Under the pieces are notes generated by a model. That model did not search any database. It was not told the DNA's origin and saw nothing but the letters and a program-made list of their open reading frames with translations. This document shows, in pieces, positions 12,014-23,665 of a DNA stretch of 64,000 bases; position 1 is the first letter of the stretch; every line of letters starts with the position of its first letter. Where the stretch lies: positions 132,749,035-132,813,034 of the forward strand of contig NC_062222.1 of NCBI RefSeq assembly GCF_902686445.1, read 5' to 3'. The stretch is from Sciurus carolinensis. Lineage: Eukaryota; Chordata; Mammalia; Rodentia; Sciuridae. The position numbers and the translations under genes are program-made.

Positions 12014-12668
12014 ATATCTATACACTTTGGGTATAAACCAAGGAGTGGGCTAACTGGGTCAAAAGGTGGATCCACTCCAAGTTTTCACAGGAATCCATCC
12101 CACTCCTTGATTTATACCCAAAGGCCTTAAAATCAGCATATTGCAGTGATGCAGCCACATCAATGTTTATAGCTGCTCATTTCACTATAGCTAGATTGTG
12201 GAACCAACCTAGATGCTCTTCAACAAATGAATGGATAAGAAACTGTGGTATACATACACAATGGAATATTTTTCAGCCATGAAGAAGAATAATATTATGG
12301 TATTTGCAGATGAATGCATGGAATTGGAGAATATCATGCTGAGAGAGATAAGCCAATCCCCAAAAACCAAAGGCCAAATGTTTTCCCTGATAAGTGAATG
12401 ATGATACATAACAGGGGTGGTGGGTGGGTGGTGAGAGAAGAATGGAGGAACTTTAGATTACATAGAGGGAAATGAGAGGGAGGAGGGGGTGGGGAATGAG
12501 ACAGACATCATTACCCTATGTACATGTATGATTACACAAACGGTGTGAATCTACATCATGCACAACCATGGAAACAAAAAGTTGTACTCCATTTGTGCAC
12601 AATGAATCAAAATGCAATCTGTAAAAATTTAAAAAATTAATAAAATAAAATAAGATACCTACACACTT
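12014..12668 (+). mobile_element. 5'-inverted, truncated L1 with target duplication
   Basis: Direct part: 12097-12654 matches the last L1 ORF2 segment and 3' UTR as seen at 29577-30130 ('atcccactccttg', 'gcagccacatcaatgtt', 'gtggaaccaacctagatgct', 'ttggagaatatcatgct'), ending in an A-rich tail. Inverted part: 12026-12096 is the reverse complement of about 29531-29602. So about 26 bp of L1 is present in both orientations at the junction. The whole is bounded by a 14-bp target duplication, 'atatctatacactt' at 12014-12027 and 'atacctacacactt' at 12655-12668 (12 of 14 identical, both differences C/T). This is the classic product of twin priming. It has no coding function. Confidence 0.9.
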
Positions 12669-13332
12669 GAGGACTAATCACTGTCTTCATTGTAGATAAA
12701 AAAAAAAAAAAATGACCTAAGTCTTTGGGAATGTTCAGGCATTTTGTCTTGTCTGGTTGTCAAAGCATGGAGCTTTCCTCAGCCTTTATAATGTGTTCCA
12801 TCATAATTCTTTTGAAGGGTCTTTCACATTTATCCCTGGAATTCTCCTATTAAAAACAAAACAAAACAAAACAATACCAACAACAATGACCAAAAAAAAA
12901 CCGTTCTGATACCTGAAACATTCTCTATTAGCAGGGTACCCAGAAACCTTCAAACTTCCGCCTTACAGTCACTAGGTAGTCTTTTGCCTTTACAGAGCTT
13001 CTCTGGATGTACTTAGTATCAGGAAGGATGCACACTCCTCAGAAACATCAAAGCTACTCTCAGTTGTCCTGGGGATTTATATAATTACTTTTTATGAGTC
13101 GCTCATAAAATCAAGCCTTCTTAAATTAGCTCTTCAGTGTTCACCAGCAAACTCTCTATTGCTACTGGCAAATATAGCCCAGTTCAAGAGCTGACCCGTG
13201 ACTTTGAGGCATGTTATTTCCATTGCCAGAGTCCCAACATAGGACTTCTAGGGAAAGCAGAATTCCTCATCCATCCTCCCAAAAATTATCAGAAAACTTA
13301 CTGAAGGTTATGAGAAATTAAATTGCCTAGAA

Positions 13333-13374
13333 ACACACACACACACACATACGCACGCGCGCACACACACACAC
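13333..13374. repeat. (CA)n with CG core, 42-bp purine-pyrimidine alternation
   Basis: CA repeats flank a central 'acgcacgcgcgcac'. Every step alternates purine and pyrimidine, the composition that favours left-handed DNA under supercoiling. Confidence 0.9.
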
Positions 13375-13664
13375 TTTGCTGTTCTTAGTTGGTAAACATG
13401 TTGGTGCACATGCCTCCTTCTCAATACTTTCTCTTCATCCTACCCCTTCTATCCAACTCCAACTCGTTGGTAAAGTATTTCTCTTTATAAAATTTCATCT
13501 ATTTTTCCAATTCCATCCCATCAAATGTTAACCATTCATCAATCATACCCTTCCAATAAATACAAAGATGGAAAGTAACCTCTGCAAAAAGCCTTCTGCA
13601 GTGGATTTGACTCTCCAATGACACTCCAGGTAAACTTCCATGGCCTTTGCTCATTTTTCTACTC

Positions 13665-13665
<1 letters not shown>

Positions 13666-13701
<36 letters not shown>
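13666..13701. repeat. Uninterrupted T36 homopolymer
   Basis: Thirty-six consecutive T bases. On the minus strand this would be a poly(A) tail, but the sequence to its right shows no SINE or L1 body that I recognise. Confidence 0.9.
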
Positions 13702-13704
<3 letters not shown>

Positions 13705-13834
13705 TAATCCTATTGGATTAACAGGTGATGGAGGTAGGAGAACAAACTAGGATGTTAATTTCCAGAACTAGTGCTGGATGTTCATGTGCACATAAGCATA
13801 CATGATCTCATTTTAGTGTCACAGGAGACTTTTA

Positions 13835-13985
13835 AAGTAATATTATTATTGTCTTCATAATTCAATAATTTAGATGAGATGAGAAAATGAGACCCTGAGC
13901 AATTTAGAGATTTTCCTGAGCCCAAGGACTGACATTAAAAGATAGAACTGATATTGTAAGCCCTGAGCTATACGACTATATAATC
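13835..13985 (-). repeat. MIR SINE, antisense
   Basis: 'agaaaatgagaccctgagca', 'ctgagcccaaggactgacat' and 'gccctgagctata' match the reverse complement of MIR in order, much diverged. Confidence 0.55.
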
Positions 13986-16559
13986 TGTTTTCTGTCATGG
14001 AACACTTTTCTCTGTTCCATTTATGATTCATTTATGCCATAGTCTGTGCGGTGAACAACATTTAATGTCCTTCAATTTTTTTTTTTTTTTACTAAGTTAA
14101 ATTATCCTATATAATAGCAAGAGAGCGGCATCCTGTGTGAGTTAGCTGGAGACTTGTGTTTCCTGGGAAATGGAAGTTTCAGGGCTAAAACCAAGAAGCT
14201 CCAGAGACAGGTAGGTCACACTAAGTGGTACAAACATAGGTAGAGGAGGACTCACCACTTCTTTCTACACAAATATCCAGTAAAGTTCTATTGCTGTGTT
14301 AGTTCATATGGGCACTGTGAAATGTAATAAAACACAATAGGTTAGAGGATGTTAAACACTTGCATTAGAAGTTAAAAAAAGTTCTATTTCAGAAATAGCT
14401 CAGAGATTTATTCTTTTTCCTATGAATTTGTATTCTGTTTAAAAATATGATAAAGTACATTCCTTTATAGGCATACATAAAATATAAGATGCATATTTAT
14501 TTTCAAATGCTATGCTGATCATCCTAACTTATGACATGATCAGGAATGAGATGCACTTTCAGGAGAACAACAGTTTATAAGTTACTCAACTCCATTCTGC
14601 AACTTCAAACAAGAGGTAACTGCACTCAGTTGATGGTGGTACATGTGGAAGAATACAGTGTGTTTCTAAATTTCTAAAAGCATTTTTATATCTAGTGTTG
14701 TGTTAGTTCCTCAAAAGAGGTACACCTTTGGCCCCCATATATCAGTTAATGTTTTTAACTATATTATTTTTTTTTCACAAAAGTACTCCTATCTGCTGAT
14801 AAACAAATAGGAAATAGAGACACTAATGGATTCCACCAAGATTGTTGACATTGCAGATGGCGGGGCCAGAGTGGAGCAGTGGTGTGCCTTCTTTCTGCAA
14901 AGCCTAGCTGCCTCTATTTAATGAAAATGTGAGTGTTGAGCTGAAGTTCTGCTTTTTTCAGTTCATTCCACTCCAGTCAGTCACTGGAGCCCCAAAGCAG
15001 TGCCCAGAAATTCTGTTTCCCTCCACTTCCATCCCAATTCCTCCATAGCATCCAGCTCAACATTGTTTTTCAAATGCCCCAGTTCCTCACCCTAGCCACA
15101 GACTCCTCATTCTTAGCAGATGACCTAACTTCAAAATCCACAGAGGAAGGAGAAATATTGGATGAGAACTAGGCAGCATCAGACCAGGAAGGTTTATATG
15201 AGGGTCATTCCTTCAATCTCTGACCATGCCCTCCTTTTGCAAAAGCTGATTCTTCATAAGGTCTTCAATTTCTGTGTTTGATAATACCTTCACACTGACA
15301 TTTTGTCACATTCCTTCCTTTTTATAATTAACTCAGTTCACTTGATTCCATTTTTTTTAATTGTCATTGCTTCAAGAAACAAAAAAGCCATCAACAAAAT
15401 AAGCTGCAACAAGAGCTACGACATATAAACTTGTACTAGAAATCCACTTTAGGTATTTATTTACACGTAACCTTGTGTGAAATGGTGCTCGAAGTAGGTT
15501 ATTCTTTGAAGCCCTGTTGGAAATAGAGAAAGATTGGGAGAAAGTCCAGGGTCCATCAGGAGAGCCCTGGTTAAATAATTGATGCTGCAGTGAGATAACA
15601 GGAGGCTGTGGAAAAAATAGAAAAGAAAGCTCTGTATGAGCTGATATTGAAATATTTCCAAGATGCACTGAGAAATGAAAAAAGCAATAAAAAAGCAAGG
15701 AACAGAATGAGTAAGATAACTTCTGATTAGACCGGGTGAAAAGATAAGAACCTATCGTTTTAGTTAATTGTATGTGTAGAAAAAAATTAGTGAGTGGGGG
15801 TAAAAAACAAAATAGAGAATATCAAGGTGGGGTTAAGATGGGAACTGGGCAGGGATAGAGAGGACTGTGGGCAGAGAGTCCTCTCCATGAAGGCTGGTCT
15901 TAGGTTTTGAATTGTGTGAGTGCATTACCTATTTTTTAATTAGATTGAAATTCCTCGTTTCCAAGGTTTTCAGTATCCCACATCCCTTACTTGCTCTTTT
16001 ACATCCCCAATTTTGAAAGGTGTGTAGTACCGTGTGTGAATTGTCATCTCCCTTTCTTTGTTTCCTCCACTGGCTTTCGACTTCTGCCTCCTCTGCAGAG
16101 TGCAATCAACCTCACCCAACTCCCATTTGCTAAATCCTACAGCAGCCCTCAAGCTATGGGCAGTGTTCAAGTACTTTGCCTCCTTAAAAGGTTCCTTTCC
16201 TTGATTACTTGGCAAATTGTCTTTCTGACATCTCCTTTTCTCTTTTGAACACATTCTCAGTGAGCTTTGGAGACCTGACTCAGATTTACCAGAATATCAA
16301 AGGGGCAGGGGGTGTCAGCTATATGTAGATCAGAGTAAGTGCTTATTGCCTGAGTCATGAGACTGAAGATCCCATCCCTCCTCTGTGCCCATCTGCCCAG
16401 TGATTTCCATCAGATGTCATCAGATGCATGTTATATGCTGATTACTTGTAAATCCATAGTTCCAGTTCAGAGTTCTTCCCTGAACTCTTAATTCGTATAT
16501 CCAGTGACCTATTTGCCACCTCTGTTATATGTTACTGTGAGTATCTCAGTCGAAACATG
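13986..16559. other. Unassigned stretch
   Basis: Short frames on both strands at 15372-16254 overlap each other and carry no recognisable domain. Poly(T) runs at 14079-14090 and 14766-14776. I see no repeat I can name with confidence. Confidence 0.45.
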
Positions 16560-16970
16560 TCCCAGCACAAAACCTTGATTTTTCCTCCTCATCCACACTT
16601 TCTCCTGTAGTCTCTTGTTCTTCCATAGCAGCGCATCCATCCTTCATTCCTATTGTACTACCCAACATCCGTGGTGAGATACCTGCATTCTCCTTTTTCT
16701 TATACACACAGACTCCAATCAGCTAATCTAGTATTTTCTAATGTCCAAAGCAATCCAACTACATGTCTGAGGCAATCCAACTATTTCACAACTACTATGC
16801 CACCTTAGCCAAGGTTACCACACTCTCTCTCTTATTCCACTACAGCTGCCTCCGGCTCACTGCCCAGCTCCCACCTTGCAAGTGTACAATCTGTTGCCCC
16901 AAGTCATCCTGGATTATGTCCTGAAACAGAAACAGACTATGTCATGTCTCAATGCAAGGCACATCCCTTC
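16560..16970 (+). mobile_element. L2 LINE relic
   Basis: Reads in order like the L2 ORF2/3' region: 'ccttgatttttcctcctcat', 'accaccttag'-like 'atgccaccttagccaaggtt', 'ttattccactacagctgcct', 'ctcactgcccagctccca', and 'gactatgtcatgtctcaatg'. Highly diverged. Confidence 0.55.
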
Positions 16971-16974
16971 TATA

Positions 16975-17120
16975 TTAATTTTCTTTTGCTGCATAACAAA
17001 TTACTATAAAGTCAGTGTACTAAAATCTCACACCTGTTAACTCAGTTTTGTAGGTCAGAAGCTCATGATGAGCATAGCCAGGCATACCAGATTAGAGGTC
17101 TTCTTAGGCTGATATGAAGA
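16975..17120 (-). mobile_element. MLT1-type MaLR LTR fragment, antisense
   Basis: 'ttttgctgcataacaaatta' and 'ctataaagtcagtgtactaa' are the reverse complement of the 3' end of an MLT1 LTR. 'gtaggtcagaagctcatgat' is the next block inward. Partial element. Confidence 0.55.
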
Positions 17121-17539
17121 AGTTAGCCAGGCCTGGTTTCACTAAATCTCAGAGTTCTCCTCCAAGTTGTTCATAGAACTGAACTTGTCTTACATCTGCA
17201 GAAATCATGAAGGTTTTGATCTTATTTTAGGACAGCAGGAACATTTGTCTTTCTTCCAATGTGTTGATGAGTTTATCTCTCCTACCAGTTCACTGATTAG
17301 ACAGACCCAGAGGAAAATCTCCCTTTTTAAACTGCCATGCTTTATAATGATATTTGTTTGTGGTAGCAACTACCCCTTATATTCAGAGTTCACATTCACA
17401 TTTCGGGAGTGACAAAGGGTATATACAGCATGTGTGACTCTTTTGTTCTGCTCGAGGGTCTCCTCCCATTTTCCAATCATGAGTTTCATTCAGAGAAAAC
17501 TCTAAATCCTCTCTCTGGGCTTCCCTGCTCTTCCCCTGT
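17121..17539. other. No recognisable feature
   Basis: One 81-codon frame (17167-17412) without a known domain. No repeat named. Confidence 0.4.
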
Positions 17540-17896
17540 CAGAAGGGATCTGATCTCATCAATGCATTAATTCATCAAATGGATTAACGGGTTAAATAGA
17601 TTACTTTATCCATAATCAAATGGACTACTGGACAATGGGACCCTACTGGAGGAAGCAGGTGAGCAGTGGCTTACCTTCTCCTGGCTCTTTCCTTTCTTTC
17701 TCTCTGTTTTCCTGCTGCCATGAGCTTAGCAGTTTTCCCCTCCACCTCCATCCACCATGATGTTCTACCTCACCACTGGCCCAGAGCAATGGAGCCTGCT
17801 GACCATTGACTGACACCATGAGCCAAAACAAAGTTTCCTATTATGTTTTTGTGTGACAGGTTTTGTGTTTACAGTGACAAAAAGTTGAACAATACA
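17540..17896 (+). mobile_element. MaLR-type LTR
   Basis: The 3' two thirds has the ordered MaLR LTR blocks: 'ctgccatgagcttagcag', 'caccatgatgttctacctca', 'ggcccagagcaatggagcct', 'ccattgactgacaccatgag', 'ccaaaacaaagtttcct' and a terminal 'gttgaacaataca' at 17884-17896. The left boundary is uncertain. The same family is at 53851-54236 and, antisense, 10515-10880. Confidence 0.65.
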
Positions 17897-19109
17897 GTCA
17901 TTATTAGTAAATATGGATTAAATAAGAATGGAAATATGTTGACTGAAAAAATATGCTAATGGCAAATAAATCAGACCATTGGGTTCTGTGATTGGTTCTG
18001 AAACTGTAATCTGCTTAGGGATCCACAGATGAGATGCTAAGATTTTATGCTCAAATACTCCGAATCTGTTACTCTACTGTGGAATGCAAAAATGTGCATT
18101 TTAAATATTGCTCCAGTTGCTTGGAGGTCATAGTCCATAGGTCATATTTTGGGGAAAATGTAGACATTGTTGTTAAGTACTCCGCTGGGTTCACAAAAAA
18201 GTGACCATAACGATCTACCAAGTGAGTTTGGGATATAGTTCTAAAACCAAGAACTGTGTCTTTTCCCAATCACCTTTGTTTACTAATTTTAAGTTGTACA
18301 ACATACCAGACTTTACCCTACACACCAGATTATACCTGGGAACAGAGTGACCAGGACACTCTTGCCCCATGGAGCTCATGTCCGTGTGAGAGCAACAGGC
18401 AGTGGACACATGGCAAATACCTACACTGTAATTCCCACTCAGGCCGACTTCAGTTCACTTCCTTGGCTTCTGCTTTGTGATGGCTGCAAACTACCTGAAA
18501 ATTGTCCTGGGGAACTTATTTTAGGTATTGATTTCAGTTCACTCAGTAATTTTATGTATCCTGTTCTCTGAATAGCCATTTCTCTGGAGAAAGCCCAGAT
18601 CACCAATATTTTTTCTTCTAGTAAATAATTAAAGGCACTCAGCATAGGACGATTATCAGGCCTTTGCTGGGCCTGGCCTCCTGCTCTCCACAGAACACAT
18701 AGGTTTCTTTTGACAAATGTCATTGGTCCCCAAAGTGTGCTTATTCCTGGTAGCAGGTTTAATGATCTAACGATTGCAGATCATGTCCCCTTGTAATGTT
18801 AAGCAGTTATAGAAAGTACCTCCCACATCCTGCAATTAAAGCACTGTCTCTATAATAATTAGTCACAAAGAAAGAATGTCAGGCCCTTTTTGGGGTTAGC
18901 AGGATGATGTTAATTTCAGCAGTAATTATGCAGGCAGGCCAGGATCTTTTCAGAAAGCTGCTCAAAGAAATCATTTCCATTCTATCAAATTTTAGATGCA
19001 CATGTTTCGTTGTTTCAAAACAGTTAAAGGAAAGTGGTGAGGTGAGGGATACCAAATAAGTATGCACAGAAAGATAAATCTAAGAGCCAACACTGTTTTT
19101 AAGGTGTAG
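17897..19109. other. No recognisable feature
   Basis: Several overlapping frames of 60-94 codons occur on both strands at 18069-18723. They conflict with each other and none shows a family signature. Confidence 0.4.
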
Positions 19110-19320
19110 TCTAGTACAGCGGGAAAATTATATGCTTGGGAGTCACTTGGAGCTAATTAAAATTCTTCCCTCTAGCACTTACCTGGTGTGACCTTGACCA
19201 GATACCATAACCTTGCACTGCTTATTATCCACATCTGCAATAACAGAGAAAATAACACTTACCTAATACAGTTACTGTAAAGATTTCAGCAGCTAATACA
19301 CAAATATGCATAATCAGATA
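19110..19320 (+). repeat. MIR SINE
   Basis: 'tatgcttgggagtcacttgg', 'ctagcacttacctggtgtga' and 'ccttgacca', then 'atccacatctgcaataacag' and 'acctaatacagttactgtaa' follow the MIR consensus almost end to end. Confidence 0.75.
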
Positions 19321-19764
19321 GAGAAGTGTCTACAGTCTGGCTGCTTTTAACAGAGGCATGAAGAGCATGCTGAAAATCAAGAAATTGCACAAGGTAAGAC
19401 TTGGAAAGGACCTTGGAAATGTTGAGCAGAATCCCCTATTTTAGAGATAAAGAGATGAAGTATGATGGGTCTAAACCCTCTGTGCTTTATTCAGTCAAAT
19501 TTGCTTGAAAAATTCTGAGTGTAACCCATGCCATAAGGTACCAAGGGGCTTTATTCACCCCACCCAGCTCTTTTTCATCCTCAGGTATTTGAAAAATGAG
19601 CTCCCAAACTTGTCAACTGCAACTACTTTACAGATAATTTTGATGTACCAATTCATTCTTCATTATCTATCAGTGGGCTTTAACACTGAGGTAGGAGTTA
19701 TTGAACTTAACACTGCTCAATTAATTGAAGACAGCATGAGTTGATATTTTAGTTTCATTTGTGC

Positions 19765-19800
<36 letters not shown>

Positions 19801-20259
19801 ACATTAAAAGTTGGGATTAAAGTGTGAAACAAGTTTCTTCTGAATTTCTACAGTGCTCAAGACTCATGCAAGTCACATTTACGTAATGGACACTTTTGGG
19901 GAGATTGTGCTCAGAATTTTAATGAATTCATTCTTATCTCAGATTTCCCCACTCATAATTGGAAAGCAATAAGGATTGGACTTCTCTCCTTTTTGCTCAT
20001 CCAAAGTGAAGTTTGAAAATGGTTAACAAATGCAGCACAGGGCTCCCCGCCCCATTTTAGAATAAGCAAATTCCATATAATCAGATTTTCATCACTTAAA
20101 GAGGCAATTTTCCTTTTCTCTATCTTCATTTGCTCTCCTTTAATACACCTGCTGCAGAGTAGTTAGCAGAGGGGGATTTGAATAATAACACTACTTTACA
20201 TGTAAATGGTGCCTTTCATCCAAGTATGGCGAAGCTCTCTATAAACATTATGAGGCTGA
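19321..20259. other. Unassigned stretch with (GT)n
   Basis: Contains a (GT)n microsatellite at 19769-19797. The text around 19400-19460 has a faint old-SINE flavour ('accttggaaatgttgagcag... ctattttagagataaagaga') that I cannot assign. Confidence 0.45.
19769..19797. repeat. (GT)n microsatellite
   Basis: Uninterrupted GT dinucleotides. Confidence 0.9.
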
Positions 20260-20395
20260 ACATAGATTAGGAACATAATTTTTAAGCTAGGGAAATGGGT
20301 ACCATATGGGTAAGTGACTTGCCTAAGGTCACACATTAAGACTGTGGCATTGCTAAAAGAAGGCTCCTGGTCATTGGAGGATTTCATCTCCCCAA
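20260..20395 (-). repeat. MIR SINE, antisense
   Basis: 'gtaagtgacttgcctaaggt' and 'cacacattaagactgtggca' (20310-20350) are the well-known antisense MIR core. Confidence 0.7.
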
Positions 20396-23025
20396 ATGGA
20401 GGAAACTGCTCAGCATTACACCTCAGAATTCCTACATATTCCTCCTTGAATACAGTTCATTAAATTCTTGTAACCCACCATTCCATCAGACATTTCACCC
20501 CATAATCCATCTTACAACTTTCTGTCAATGTTGACAATTCATCTAATGATTATATCATCTAATGAATTATATCACTATAATTCTCGAGGTTAAAGACGGT
20601 GTTTATGACTTTCCCTCCTCTACTTTTAATTTGCACATCTTAAAACCTGGCTCAATGTAACATAATGCAATATATGAGAAGAATAGTTTAGTTTGAAGAG
20701 AAAACCTTCAATCCTTATTTGCAAATCTAATCTGCAGAATAAACGAAATGCAAAGGTTGATGGTGATGGAACATCCAGGTTGCCAAATGAAAGATTTTAT
20801 AAATCTGGAAAAAGAAAGGCATTTTTACTCCATTATACAAGTGTGATATTTATTCTGTTTGATTTCCAGAGGATGCATCTAGGCTACCTTTGCTACAAAA
20901 TACACATTGTGAAAAAGTACATTTCATGGAAAGATCTCAAGTTTTCCATTTGGAAGAGGGTAATTAGTTATTAAAATATGCATAAAATACTAAGATATGT
21001 GAATGTATTCCAAACACTTAGCACGGAGTGGTGTTCCTCCTTCCTGTTACTCAGGAATGAGTCTAATACTCTATGACAGACCCAGGAGAGTCATTCCACT
21101 ACCGCCTTATCCAGGGTGCTCTCGATTCTAAAACAGGTGCTCTTGCTTTGGGTTCCAGCTCTGTTTCAATTCTCTGTCAGGTTTTGGCAGATCACATATC
21201 TTCTCCAGAGCACAACTCCTACAACTGAAATGGAACGGGTTAGCTCAGATGCCTCTCGAGTTTCTCACAGAGCTAAACATTTATGAGTGTTCCATGATAA
21301 GAGATCTCATAATTGACTACGGGAGTTGTAAACCATGACCTCACCTCTAGAATATTACTGTGTTGCTCCAAATAGCAGTCATTTCCTTTGATAACTGCTT
21401 TTATTTCTCTCTATTGGTGCTGTCTAATTTGGAAACCACCAAACACATATGGCAATTGAACACCTGAAGTGTGTACAGTTCAATTTGATGTTGGTTACAG
21501 GCACATAATGCATTTTAATGTCCATTTTTAAGCCTTACTAAACAATGAGTCTAAAATATCACTATCATTATACTTTTTTATATTGATTACATGGTGTGAA
21601 GGTTATGTTTTGGATTTACTGGGTCAAATAAGCTACAGTATTAATTTTATTTAGTTTGTTTTACTTATTTAATGTGGCTTTCTATTTCCATTGTAAAATG
21701 TAAAATGTAAAAATACATACTAATTGGTATAGTATATGCATAATCAAACCTTTAGGTTTTGCCTTGATTATAACTAAAAACACCATAACACTCAAATCCC
21801 TTTACCCAACCCAGTCATATTATTATTCCTGCTTTATTGCTAAGGCAACTGAAGGACTCTGGGTCAGAAAACCAAAGATATGTGACCTAAAATGTCAGGT
21901 CTCCTACTAAAGTGTACTTCCAAAAGTCACTGTTTAAATTTACTTCACCACTGATAAACATAACCAACTGATTTTTTACTCATTTTTCTAAAGTGACTTG
22001 TTATGCAATATTTTCTATTCAATTTAAAATATTTTCTTTAATTCCAGAATTTTTGAATTTGATCCTGAAAGTTACTATCACTTCAGCAATAATGTTGGAA
22101 TGTGAGGTAGCACTCTGAATGGCAATATTCCATCTATTATAAATTATAAACAACCAAGTATCAAGCAAACCTAGATAGAGTGGAGAAACTTTCTTCATCA
22201 CTTAGGAAACCTGTGCTGCTAGACTGTTGGACATAAGTTTTTATCACCAGACTAGCACCCAATGCTCCTAGGAATTCTCCCTTTTTGAAATACCTTACAT
22301 CAGCCCAGAAGACTCAGTTACATCAAACAGGGCATTAATAGTATGAATTTCACTGGCATTTTATATATCATAAAATAGTTTATTTCCAAACCTGACTTAA
22401 ATCTGGTCACATTGCCTAATATAGTATATCAACAGTTCCTCCTTAAATAAAATTTAAAAAATTAAGGTTTTACCATAAAATGCATAATGGTACTCAGATA
22501 ATAAAGTGCCAAAAAGGAGCATATTCCAAAGTTGAATATAAACTGCCTCTAATTATAAAATTTCCAAGAAGAAATTAAAGTTCAAAGATCATTTTCCATT
22601 TCCCATTAAGCCCCAAATTATTAAACTCTAAAGGCACTAAACTCTGATATCAATTGTCCTGTGTTAAAATTTAAAGATATTAACCTCTAAAATGAGTTCT
22701 CTTTAATTTCTTAGTCTTCTCTGTGTCAGGTAGAGAGGTTACTGAGACTTGGATCAGTTGAGGTTTGTTTATCAAATACTATTTGAGCTCATTCTCCCTG
22801 AAATCATATGCCAAGTGGTTGTGTTAATGTAACACCAAGCTATTAAAAGCATGACTTTCAATCACTCTTAGAAGAAAAATGGATACCCATGAGTATTCAA
22901 CTCTAGACTCCACTTACACGGACTCTTAAAACAGTTTCTGTGAATCTGTACATACACTACAAAACCAGGGTTGATGGTAAGGGGAATTTTCTTGCTTTTG
23001 CTCTTCATAGATTTCAGCACTTTGT
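20396..23025. other. Mostly unassigned AT-rich stretch
   Basis: Possible weak MIR pieces near 21130-21260 (plus) and 21810-21920 (minus). Frames at 20693-20974 and 22019-22201 are AT-driven. I see no gene. Confidence 0.4.
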
Positions 23026-23045
23026 TGTGTGTGTGTGTGTGTGTT
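23026..23045. repeat. (GT)n microsatellite
   Basis: GT run at the left border of a MaLR LTR. Confidence 0.85.
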
Positions 23046-23321
23046 GCTATAACAAAATACTTGAAGCTAGGTACTTTGCAAACTGAGAAGCTTAATTTGG
23101 CTATGATTCTGGTGGAATGGAGGATCCAAACAGCATGATGACAGCATCCTGGCAATTGTCCCCTGACAGTGTTACAACCTGGCAAAGAAACTGGAATAGA
23201 ACTGCTTGAGTGCAGATGGGGACAAACATGTGGGTTAGCCTCACTTTCATGGGAACTAACTCACTCCATTACACTAATGTTGATTGCTTGCAAATGCAGT
23301 GCTTCCATGACCTAATCACTT
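23046..23321 (-). mobile_element. MaLR-type LTR, antisense, left part
   Basis: 'gctataacaaaatacttgaa' and 'gcttaatttggctatgattc' are the reverse complement of a MaLR LTR 3' end. 'catgggaactaactcactcc' and 'tccatgacctaatcactt' follow. The LTR is interrupted at 23322 by a SINE and continues from 23531. Confidence 0.65.
23305..23321. repeat. Target-site duplication of MEN-like SINE, left copy
   Basis: 'ccatgacctaatcactt' pairs with 'ccatgaactaaccactt' at 23531-23547 (15 of 17 identical). Confidence 0.85.
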
Positions 23322-23530
23322 GCCCTTTTTTTTTGGTACCAGGTATTGAACCCAGAGATGTTTAACCACTGAGCCACACCTCCAGCCTTTTTTAACATTT
23401 TATTTAGAGACAGGATCTTGCAGAGTTGCTTAGGGCCTTGCTAAGTTGCTGAGGCTGGCTTTGAACTCACAATCCTCTGGCTCAGTCTACCAAGCTGCTG
23501 GGATTGCAGGTGTGCGCCACCATGCCTGGG
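23322..23530 (-). mobile_element. Fused B1-ID SINE (squirrel MEN-like), antisense
   Basis: From left to right on the plus strand: a T9 run, the reverse complement of a tRNA-like ID body ('ggtaccaggtattgaaccca', 'aaccactgagccacacctcc'), an AT linker ('ttttatttagagacagg'), then the reverse complement of a 7SL/B1 monomer ('gttgctgaggctggctttga', 'gctgggattgcaggtgtgcg', 'ccaccatgcctgg'). In sense order this is B1 then ID then poly(A), the dimer typical of squirrels. The 17-bp target duplication shows it inserted into a MaLR LTR. Related B1-dID dimers occur in other squirrel-related rodents, so the exact subfamily is inferred. Confidence 0.88.
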
Positions 23531-23665
23531 CCATGAACTAACCACTTTCCACTAGGCCAAACCTCTTATAGGTTCTACCCCCTCAACACTACCACAATGG
23601 GTACCATTCATCCAGGAATTTATGGGACCCACTCAAGACATACCCAACCAGAATACTGAGCTATT
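23531..23665 (-). mobile_element. MaLR-type LTR, antisense, right part
   Basis: Continues the LTR interrupted at 23322: 'aaccactttccactaggcca', 'cctcttataggttctacccc', 'caacactaccacaatgg' and 'gacccactcaagacataccc' are the antisense blocks up to the LTR start. The end is approximate. Confidence 0.6.

Larger units (their letters stand above)
12670..13834. other. Unassigned stretch with simple repeats
   Basis: Holds an A15 run (12698-12712), an (AAAAC)n run near 12853-12872, a purine-pyrimidine alternating tract (13333-13374) and a T36 run (13666-13701). No gene or named dispersed repeat recognised. Confidence 0.55.
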
